The notes under the pieces are model-generated. The model saw only the letters and a list, made by a program, of their open reading frames with translations, was not told where the DNA came from and ran no database searches. Of a stretch of 64,000 nt of DNA, positions 43,491 to 53,600 are shown piece by piece (position 1 is the first letter of the stretch; each line of letters opens with the position of its first letter). The DNA comes from an uncultured Acidimicrobiales bacterium (lineage in GTDB: Bacteria > Actinomycetota > Acidimicrobiia > Acidimicrobiales > SZUA-35), in NCBI GenBank assembly GCA_937922785.1, contig CALAJQ010000005.1, forward strand, positions 1 to 64,000. Direction: 5' to 3'. A program made the translations under genes and the position numbers.

Positions 43491-44066
43491 ATGGTCCTTC
43501 GACTGAACACCAAGAATCGGAAAGTCCGGATGGGCGCAGCCGCGCTTGCACTTGCAACTTTCGCAGGCGCCTGTGCCGCTGACTCCGAAGCCGATGTCGC
43601 CGTCGAAAGCCCGACGACCAGCGCACAATCTTCGGCTGCGCCTGAAACCGGTACTCAACTTCCGGCTCTCGAGCCAAGCGGCACGATCGATGGCAGTCAG
43701 CTTGACTGGGCCAGCCTTGAAGGTAAAGACGTGATGCTTTGGTTCTGGGCTCCGTGGTGACCAACTTGTAAACGAGAAGCCCCTGCGGTCGCAGAGGCGA
43801 ACGAAATCTACGGTGATGATGTCCTGGTTATCGGCGTTGGTGGGCGTGGTACTGAAACCGACATGATGCGGTTCATTGATGACGGTGGTGTTGGTGGATT
43901 CCAGCACGCAGTTGATGGCGATGATGCAACGATCTGGCAGGCGTTCGGCGTCTCAAGTCAGCCGGCGTTTGTATTCATCAACGACGACGGCACTATCGAA
44001 ACCGTAAGAGGCGCCCTGGGTGAGTCGGGTATAGCCGAAAGGCTAGAGGCCCTAAAAGCCTCCTAA
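43491..44066 (+). CDS. Exported thioredoxin-like protein, candidate selenoprotein (in-frame TGA at 43758)
   Basis: A single frame from ATG 43491 to TAA 44064 is interrupted only by TGA 43758-43760. Read through, it gives 191 residues: signal peptide with possible lipobox (TFAGAC, Cys 28), a linker, then a TlpA/DsbE-like thioredoxin domain. The active site reads LWFWAPW-(TGA)-PTCKREAP where relatives have WCPTC, so the TGA is exactly the nucleophilic Cys (residue 90), and Cys 93 remains. Downstream features are normal: VLVIGVGGRG, cis-Pro loop SSQPAFVFINDDG and a final helix. A GGTC-loop hairpin follows. Selenocysteine (UPTC) is the best explanation; a point mutation is the alternative. It would act outside the membrane in thiol-disulfide exchange. 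Confidence 0.8.
43779..43798 (+). promoter_or_regulatory. Candidate bacterial SECIS hairpin of the thioredoxin-like gene
   Basis: CTGC/GCAG closes a GGTC apical loop (43787-43790). Below a C-A mismatch, GCC pairs with GGC. The loop starts 26 nt after the TGA and begins with GG, as described for bacterial SECIS elements; a GGUC apical loop is also known from E. coli formate dehydrogenase mRNA. Hand-folded. Confidence 0.6.
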
Positions 44067-44101
44067 TTCCGGCCGCACAAAGCGACACCGATAGGCGCTC
44101 C

Positions 44102-44139
44102 GGCCGCACAAAGCGACAAAGGCGACCAGTTGTGCGGCC
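44102..44139. terminator. Hairpin after the thioredoxin-like gene
   Basis: GGCCGCACAA (44102) pairs perfectly with TTGTGCGGCC (44130-44139). An extra copy of the 5' arm with its flank, GGCCGCACAAAGCGACA, lies at 44071, so two overlapping hairpins are possible. It is followed by AAAACC rather than a T run on the plus strand. Confidence 0.5.
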
Positions 44140-44187
44140 AAAACCGTTAAGTCCTTGACCGACAAGACCTGCACTGCAGGTCCGGCG

Positions 44188-44272
44188 CGGAGGAGGTGGG
44201 ATTCGAACCCACGGTGAGTTTCCCCACACACGCTTTCCAAGCGTGCCGATTCGGCCGCTCTCGCACTCCTCC
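44188..44272 (-). tRNA. tRNA-Ser (anticodon GGA)
   Basis: On the minus strand acceptor GGAGGAG pairs with CTCCTCC, with G as discriminator. The anticodon stem CACGC/GCGTG encloses TTGGAAA, giving anticodon GGA. A long variable arm marks it as class II, and the T arm contains GGTTCGAATCC. CCA is not encoded. It is not tRNA-Sec, which would carry TCA and a longer acceptor branch. Confidence 0.96.
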
Positions 44273-44342
44273 ATTGCCCAAGAATTGCTTCCTGCGCAGT
44301 GTGGCAGGATAGCGGCGCTACACTCGTTTGTCCGCCTGCGTT

Positions 44343-44457
44343 GGTAGGTGGTGGTCGGACCCTGTGCGATCAAAGCCCATGAACCGAGTCAGGACCGGAA
44401 GGTAGCAGCTCTCAGTGGACGCTTTGGTGCGCCGCAGATCGTCTGGCCGCCACCTCC
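44343..44457 (+). ncRNA. ffs: Small signal recognition particle RNA (4.5S-like)
   Basis: The diagnostic SRP core GTCAGGACCGGAAGG followed by TAGCAG is at about 44378-44399, with the GGAA tetraloop that binds Ffh. The flanks AGGTGGTGGTCGGAC (44346) and GTCTGGCCGCCACCT (44441) pair over 15 bp counting G-U pairs, closing the long hairpin. Length of about 115 nt fits bacterial small SRP RNAs. It lies close to dnaX and tRNA-Ser, a common neighbourhood. Ends are approximate. Confidence 0.88.
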
Positions 44458-44580
44458 GAGCGCATGGCTCTTCAAAAATCGGTTTTGGCGGCCTGCGGAA
44501 CCGAATGCGGGCTTGAGCACCGCCAGAATCGGGGAGGGTTTGTGTTGAACCTTGTCCACTTACTGCGCTCAGGAACCATA

Positions 44581-44601
44581 AATAGGTCTGAAGGACCTAT
44601 T
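44581..44601. other. Hairpin upstream of the giant surface-protein gene
   Basis: AATAGGTC and GACCTATT form a perfect 8-bp stem with loop TGAAG, 78 nt before the start codon. It could be an operator or a leader hairpin. The rest of 44458-44679 contains only a degenerate TTTTGGCGG / CCGCCAGAA pair reminiscent of the dispersed repeat. Confidence 0.35.
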
Positions 44602-44679
44602 CCCGTATAGCACCTCAGCATTTTCACCCACTCTGTCGACAAGTAACAGCAAGTACCCGGGCGAACAAAGTGGGAAAGC

Positions 44680-47600
44680 ATGTCGAATGTGCGGTTTAAG
44701 AGATCTGGTGGGGGAGCGCTGTTTGCGGCCCTGTTGTTTGCGGCGACGGTTTCGGTAGTTCCGACTCCACTGCCCGCAGCTGCTGGGCCCGGTGAGGACT
44801 TCTCACTGGCGAAGTCAGACAATGTCGGCGGCGAGGCGCTAATTGGCGAGAACGTTCGATACACGCTGACCGCAACTGGCAACCATTCGTCTGCCGCGCC
44901 CCTCTACAACCTTTCGTTCCGTGACGTTTTGCAGGTTGGCGTCGCGTTTGTGTCATCGGATCCCGCCCCCACCGAAGTCCTAGCGGACGTGCCCTCGCCC
45001 GGGCAGACCACCGTTATCTGGACAAACGTTTCTGATCTTCCAGCCGGATCCGAATCGTCAATTTCGCTCCTTGTCGATACCAACCCTGACTTTGCTGGCG
45101 GAACCTCTGGCAGCGGAACCGTTCCCGTTGGCTCCACGATTACGAACAGCGCCCAGTCCGTAGCCAGTCTCGATCCCTTTGCCGTACCCGACTATGACCC
45201 CGCAACAGGAACCTTTACCACCGACTTTGATGGCAACGCTACGGCCAGTCATGACGTGGCGGTAATTCCGTTCCGAGTAACAAAGACCGGCACGGCCGAG
45301 CTGCTTCGCGGAGTTCATCAAAACGGAATCGATGGGGGAGGGGGCACCATTGGTGATCTCTACACCATCGAGATCGAGAACAACCCCGACTACGCCACTA
45401 ACAACGTCAGCCTGGTTGACACCCTCCATCCTGGCCTTGAGTTCCTCGGTTGTGACGCTTACTACGGTGCCGACAATTCGAGCGCCGAAGAGTGGACGGG
45501 TTCTGGCCCAGTAGCTACAGGAACATGTCCCGCGCCGGTTCAGACGCCAACGTCAGTTGACACTGGCCCCGCCGGAGAAACCATCGTCGACTGGGTTATT
45601 GGAAACATGGCGGGTGGCCAGACCACCAATGTTGTTTACCAAGCAGGCATCCCGTTGTTGGCAAATGCTCCGTTCTCGGCACCGCCAGCCACCGCTGGTC
45701 TAACTCAGGGCCGAAACCTCGATAACAACACCGGTGCCTCAACTGGTGAGCCAGACTCGACGCCTGGTGTGGCGCCGGAGTTGTTGACAGCTCCTGAGCA
45801 ACTTCTTGACAACGTGGCAGCGGCTACAGGAACGTTCTCGCCAAACGGTGCGGTTTCGACTGTCAGCGACACGTTTAACACCGAAGCCGAAGACATCATC
45901 CTCGACAAGTCCATGGTCGGCGCCCTAAACCACGGGTCACTTGTAACGACCACTCTCACTATCAACACATCTGAGTACCGCGACTTCAACAACTTGGTGG
46001 TTCGTGACTTGCTGCCGTCGGCGTTGTGCTTTGTTGGCACCTTCAACTCTGATGTAACCCCTGGCGGATCAGACTGGGCAACAAATGACTGCCCCGGTGC
46101 AGGTTCAATTCAGTCGACGATCAATGGCGTGCCTACCGATGCCGCGCGAGTACAAGAGATCGCTGCCGGCGGCCCTTATGGAACCGGCCGCTTTGAGGTC
46201 GTGTGGGATTTTGCTGACGCTGACAACGCTGCGCTTTCGAGCCTCGCCAGCGATGGCACGATGACCATTGGTTACACGTCAGTGGTTCGAGAGTTTTACA
46301 GAGGCGGCTTGGCGCAGCTTCCCGGCGAACCAGTGCTTGCCGGTGACTTCGTAACGAACGAAGCGGAAGTCTCGGGACCAGACATCGTTGCGAACCCAGC
46401 CGTGTTGGCCCCCGACGCCGCAGACCCCGACGGCGGATCAGACGGAGACACTGCATCATCTTCACTAGAAAACTCGAACCCCACAATCAACAAGAGAGTT
46501 GCGGCCAAGGCTGGCCCGCTTGCCAACGGCAGCAACGCAACGGGAGCTACCTGCGGTGCGTCTCATGGCGCGATCACTTGGTCTGAAGCCGACCCAGCGG
46601 CTGAAGCAGGCTTCGGTCCTGGCGACGTTACCTGCTTCGAACTTGCGGCTTCGTTTCCTAGCGACGCTACTTACGAAGGCACGACGATTCAGGATCTCTT
46701 ACCCCCTGGCTATGAGTACATCCCGGGGTCAGCAACCCGTATTGATGCCACCGACACGTTGGTTGACACAACAGTTGTTGAGTCCCCTCAGGTCGTAACG
46801 TTCAACGTTGCTGGTTCGGGCGAAGTTGGCAACAACGGCAACGAGTTCCTTTGGGTGATCGCAGCAACCATCACCGATAACACCGAGGGCGAGGCGGCGG
46901 ACATCAACGCGAACCTCCAGAAGCTGGTGCACAACAACAATGGCGGGCTGGTCTTCCAGCTACGTGACGCCACACCAGTCGAATGGGCAGAACCTCAAGT
47001 GATGATCGCGAAGGGCGTTGCCGACGTGGATGACGGCCCAGCTAACGGAGCCGACTTCGATGGATCGCTAAGCGGCGGATCAACTGCAGTAGAAGTAGTT
47101 GGCGGAAGCGTCGTGACTTACCGCGTCGACGTATGGAACACCGGTAACGCAGATGCACTGGCAACTGAAATCCAAGATGTCATCCCGACCGGAATTGACT
47201 GCGCGCAAATCTCAAATATCAGCAACGGCGGCTCTTGCAACACGGGCCGAATCACGTGGCCGGTGCAGACGATTCCGGCATCAATCGGTGGGGCCGACAC
47301 CACCCCAGATGACCACACCACTGCCCCGCTCACCCTTACTTATGACCTCACAGTGCCCGGCGACGTTGGCCCAAGCGAAACGTTTACCAACACCGCGGGT
47401 GTGGCTACCTATCAGGCCGCAACCAACACCACCGACTATGTCTACTACCCGGCTGGCAATATCGACCCAGCAAACACAGCACTGGAAAACACCGACGCCG
47501 CTGATGACCAAGCGTTCATCGAAACCCGCGGCATTGACATAACAAAGCTCCAGTGGTCTGGCATCGACGAAGCAGGAAACATCAGCCGCGGTGCGCTTGA

Positions 47601-50600
47601 CTCAGCTCGCGACGACGCCACCATCGGTGAGATCGTGCAATACCAAGTAACCGCCGTGGTTCCCGAAGGCACAACCGTCAACGACGCAGTTATCGAAGAC
47701 GTCATCCCAACCGGCATGACCTACTTCACCGGTATGGGCTTGTTTAACGGGACGGTCTCTGACCTTCAGCCGACGCTTACCGGTACCCCGGCGCCAGCTG
47801 GCGTGCTGGCCGAAAGCGGCGGCACGGTCACTTACACGTTCCCAACCCCATACGTAAACCCAGACGCCTCTGGTGATGACACAGTCACCATTACTTTCTA
47901 CGCCATCGTCAACGATGTCTTGGGCAACGTCGCCGACACAGGCGGCAATCCGGCCGAGACCCGTCTGCGAAACGACGCAACCTTCGATTGGAATGACAGC
48001 GGAGGAAGTCCAGGTCCAACTCAGACATCAAACGTTGTTCGAACCGACGTTGTCGAACCGAACCCGCAGATCGAAAAGGTTCACGTTTCACCCGCTGGAG
48101 CTGAAGTGGATCCGGGCGGAACCATCGATTACCAAATCACAGTCACGAACCCGAACGACATCAACAACGTTTCAGTTTCCCATGACGTGACCGTTGTTGA
48201 CACCGTGCCTGTTGGGATCACACCACTTGGCGCTGGCGCAGTAGGAGTAAACGCAGACGGTCAAACCGTTGAGCCAAACGGTGTTTGGTCTGAAACCAAC
48301 CGCACGATCACATGGACCCCAGCCGAGGTTCCAGCGCTCAACTCTGTAGACCCCGACGCTTCAGTAGTCATTGCGTACCAAGCGACCGTCGACGACCCGG
48401 CCGTAAGCTCGGGAACCCTGACCAACACCGCGGCGCTCACGGCCTACACGTTGGACCAAGATCTTGCCCCCACTGAAGATCCGAACGAAGCGGGCGCTCG
48501 CAGTTACACAGCTGACGACAGCGACTCAGTCACTGTTCCCAATCTCTCCGTTGCCAAGGACATCGAGCCCTTCAATGCCGGTGACGCCGCCGATGACAAA
48601 GCAACGTTTGTTGTAGGCGAACCAGTTGAGTATGAGGTCACCGTTTCGATTCCCGACGGCACAGTCGCCTTCGATGCAACCATCTTTGATGAACTTCCGG
48701 CCTTCCTCGACTTCGACAGCTTCGGCTCAATCGTTGCCACACCAACGTGTGAAAAGTTCGACTCCGGCACGGGCGCAAGCAGCGGCGTTCCGTTAGTAGC
48801 TGGCGATGTTGAGACTTTCAATCCGGTCGGCGCAGACGGTCAGTTGGTTGCGTGGTTCCTGGGCGACACAGTTGCCGTAGGCGCTTGTGAAATCACTGTC
48901 CAATACATCACCCATGTAAATTCCACTGCAGTTGACACCGATGATGTTTCTAACGCAGCAACTGTTGCCTGGAATGGCAGCGACCAAATTTCAGGGGACA
49001 ACCCTGGTGCACTACCGGCGGGTTATGACTCACCGGGCGGCGCTAGCTGGACATCAACCGATGGCACCGCAAACGAAACGTTCACTGTGGTTGAACCACA
49101 GCTTGAGATAGATAAAGACGTCACCGACGCAACTGGCGCCGCGCTGGCGAATCCTGCCTGTGACACCACGGCCGGAAACAACAATGCGGGCAGCGATGAC
49201 GCCGATGGAACTTTGACCGATGGTTGTGACACCGCCTCAGGTGAGCAACTTCGCTACACAGTCACAGTTACGAACAGCGGTACGTCCGATGCTCATGATT
49301 CAGTCGTTGTTGACACCGTGCCAGCTGGTATCACTCCTTTGGATGCTCCCGGCGGTACGGCCGTGGCCACAAACGGAGCGACCGTCACCGGCAACTCTGG
49401 CTCGGTAGGCACATGGGATGACTCAGCCCGCACGATCACCTGGCAGATCGCTGGCCCGATTGCAGTTGCTGGAACGGCCTCTGTTGACTATGACGCCGTC
49501 GTTGACTCTTCTGAGAACCTCGATCGCGGCCAAGACCTCACCAACACGGTTGAGCCAACTGAGTACTACGCGTCCTCAGCCGCCGACCGCGCCCAGATAG
49601 TCGCCGACAATGCTGGCAACGACGACATCCCGACCTATGGCAATGGCGCCGGAGCAACTAGAGGCGCTGTCACGCCAGATTCGGCAACTGTGGAAGTTCA
49701 CTTCCCCGACCTATCGGTAGACAAATCAGCAGGGCCCGGCCAGGACGTCACTGATGTCCGGCTTGACGAGTCGTTCACTTGGGTCATCACGATTACTAGC
49801 ACGGATGCAACCGCAGCTGCCTACAACGTTGAGGCTCAGGACATTCTGCCTGAAGGCTGGACCTACGACGTTGGCTCTGCCATTGTCACAACTCCCTATT
49901 CTTCCAGTCAGGTTGATCCAACTTGTATTCCGTCAGCCGGAGTTTGCTCTGACCCAGCGGCCATGAACATTGAGCTCTTGACCTGGACCGACCTCATTGC
50001 CACCTCGGCACAACCGTTGAACCCGACAGAACAAATTGTCATCACCTTTACTGCAACTCCACAGTCGGCCGCGCTAACTGCTGACCAGGCCACGGGCGAA
50101 GCTCGCACCGGCTATGAGGGTGGCGCAGGCTTTGCTCATACCAACAACGTTTCAGTTATTGCCGAAGACTCAACCGGCTCGTCAGTTTGCTGTGATCCGG
50201 ACGGGCCGGGTCCAGACATCGCTCCTCGCTATCAGGACACCGATTCTGATGACGTGTTCATCGCCCGCGCCGATATCGAGGTTGCCAAGTCGATCGCACC
50301 GGTCGACGCCGATGGCGATCCAATCAACGGTCCGTACTGGTTCGGTTCATTCGTCAACTACACAGTGACCGTCACCAACGCTGGGCCTGATGAGGCAACT
50401 GGCGTCGAACTGTCTGACGTTCTTGACCCAGCGGCTCTTGAGTTCGACTCGGTCGTCTTCGTGGATCAAGGCACATTTGATGACAGCACGAACTTGTGGG
50501 ACGTGGGCACCGTTGCGAACGGCGAAACCTTCACTCTGACTTTGCGCACCCGTCTCGTGGGCCTTGGCTCGGTAACCAACATTGCGCAGAGCGCCGCTAC

Positions 50601-53600
50601 CGATCAGTACGACTCTGACTCGACCCCGGGCAACGACGCTGGGGCCGAAGACGATCAAAGCGAAGTGACAATTGAGGTAGTGCCAACAAGTCTTGGTGAC
50701 TTCATCTGGCTTGACCTGAACAGCGATGGCGTTCAAGACGGTGACGAGCCCGGCATTCCTGATGTGCAAGTTGAGATCACCTGGCTGGATCCAGCCACCG
50801 GCGCTCCACAGAGCTACACCACCACAACTGGAAGCGACGGGTCATACGGTGTGCCCCCTTCGGTTGGCCTACCTGCGGACACCGATATCACTGTCACCGT
50901 CAACACAGCTGCATCGCCTGAACTTGCTGGCCTCGTTCAGACTTTCGATCGCGACGCCACACTTGACGACACAACCACTGAACAGGTTTCAGCTGGCGAC
51001 ACAACACTTCCCGGAACAGGCGCACTGGCCGACCTCGACTTCGACTTTGGCTATGCGCCGAACGGAACCCAGAGCATTGGTAACAAGGTTTGGTGGGACC
51101 AAAACAACTCGGCTGACGCAACCGATGGCGCTGGCGAATACGGCCTTACCGGAATCGATGTAACAGCAACGTGGGCTGGTTGGGATGGCATCTTCGGCAA
51201 CGGCGATGACCTCATGTTCATCGAAACAACAGTTGACGGTGACTACCTATTCAGCGACATTCCGCCGGGTGATTACCGAATCACCGTGGACACGTCAGAC
51301 CTGCCTACGGGTCTGGACACCCAGACGTTTGATCAAGACGGCATCGCCACCGCAAACCTCGTAGAGGTCACCCTGGCTGCAGGTGAAGAGCGACTTGACG
51401 TCGACTTTAGCTACACCGGTCCTGGCAGCCTGGGCGACACCGTGTGGTTCGACCATGACGGCGACGGCACAATTGACGCCAACGAACCAGGCATCAGCGG
51501 TGTAACCGTCAATGCAACATGGGACGGCCCTGACGGAATCGCTGGCAACGCCGATGACGTTGTGCTCACAACCACGACCGACCTGAACGGCAACTACTCA
51601 TTCGACAACTTGCCTTACGGTCAGTACGACGTAACTGTCGACACAGCCACTCTGCCGGGGGGCATGGCCCAGACCTTTGATGATGATGGGCTTGGAACAG
51701 CCAATACCTCAACCGCTGTTATCGACGCTGCGAACCTCAGCAATGTTGATCAAGACTTTGGCTACAACGCATCCGGTTCAATCGGTGACATCGTCTTCTT
51801 TGATGTGGACGGAACTGAAGACGACGGCGTTCCAGACGCTGGCGATGCGGTTCTGCCGAACATCGACGTGACGATCGTTTGGGCCGGTGCCGATGGCATC
51901 TTCGGCAACGCTGATGACTTCAGCTCGACCCAAACAACTGATGCATCGGGCAACTACCTGCTAGATGGTTTGCCTCAAGGTGACTACACAGTCACCGTTG
52001 ACACAGCGACCTTGCCTACCGGCTTGAACGCAAGCACCTATGACGCTGACGGCACGGGAACGGCTGACACATCGGCGGTTACTCTTGATGCCGCTAACCC
52101 GGACAACTTGGATCAGGACTTCGCTTACACCGGCGCATCAAGTGGCCAGATTGGCGATCGGGTCTGGTTCGATCAGAACCTCGACGGCATACAAGACCCA
52201 GGTGAGGTGGGCTTCGACGGCGTCGAGGTGACCCTCGTGTGGTTCGGTCCCGACGGGATTGCTGGCAACGCCGACGACGTAACCCAAACCACGACCACCA
52301 CCGGTGACGGCGACTACCTGTTTGACAACTTGCCTGAAGGTGACTTCTCGGTGACTGTCGACCCGGCAAGCTTGCCTGCCGGCCTCAACCAGACTTTTGA
52401 TGCTGATGGCACTGCGACTGCGAACACTTCGCTAGTAACGCTGTCGCCAACCAGCCCTTCAAACCTCGATCAGGACTTCGGCTACGCAGGTGCCGGTTCA
52501 ATCGGTGACACCGTCTGGTTTGATATCGACAACTCTGGAACTGCAGCAGCAGACGCCGGCGAACCTGGGATTGCCGGTGTTGACGTGATCATCGTTTGGA
52601 CTAACCCGCAAGGACCAGACGCCACGTTCACTGCAACTACCGACGCTGATGGCATGTACCTCGTGCCGAATCTGCCGGAAGGTTCATACACCGTCACCGT
52701 TGACACCGCTACTTTGCCTGGCGGCATGACGCAGACCTTCGACGTGGACGGCTTGGGCTCGCCCGATAGTTCCGCTGTTGTGCTCGACACAGCCAATCCA
52801 GACAATCTGGATCAGGACTTCTCATACACCGGTGTTGGTTCGCTTGGTGACACAATCTGGTTTGACCAAAACAACGACGGGGCTCCCGACCCTGCCGGTT
52901 CAGGCACCTTCGATGGCCAAGATCAGGCACTATCTGGAGTCGATGTAACCGTCACTTGGGGTGGCTTCGATGGGATCGTCGGCGATGACCCTCTAACCAC
53001 TGGGGTTGATGAGGCGGCTGACGACGTTGTCTACCCCGCCACTACCGATGCCAATGGCGAATGGTTAGTTCCTAACTTGCCTCACGGCACCTATGAAGTA
53101 ACCGTCGACCTTGCAACCTTGGCACCTGGCATCACGGTGGAAACCTATGACGACGACGGCGTCGCAACCCCAAGCGAGAGCACAGTGGTTCTCGACGGCG
53201 TCACCCCGGATAACCTCGACCAGGACTTCTCCTACACCGGAGCTGGTTCAGTTGGCGGCCCAATCTGGGTTGATCTTGACGGCGACGGAGTCATCGGCCC
53301 CGACGAAGTTCCAATCGCTGGCGTGACAGTTCAGGTTTCTTATCCCGGTCCGAATGGAACAGTGATTACTACCACCGCTGTGACCGGTGCCGACGGCACG
53401 TACCTTGTGGAGCACTTGCCGTTCGACGTGCCAATCACGGTCACTGTTGACACTGCAACTCTTCCCGCTGGCTTGCAGGAGACCTTCGATGATGACGGCA
53501 TAGCGACCGCTCACACATCAGAAGTAACCCTCACCCCCGCTGATCCGGATCAGCTCGATCAAGCCTTTGGCTACAACGGCGCTGGCTCCATTGGTGACAC

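Noticed and set aside
26093-44066. Global TGA reassignment (Trp or Gly) to explain the two interrupted genes
   Set aside because: pstP, rodA, pbpA, pknB and several other intact genes end in TGA at normal family lengths, and Trp is encoded by TGG throughout. Both TGAs fall at Cys positions, not Trp or Gly positions.
44188-44272. tRNA-Sec candidate near the thioredoxin-like gene
   Set aside because: The anticodon is GGA and the acceptor and T stems are of normal serine type, so it is tRNA-Ser.
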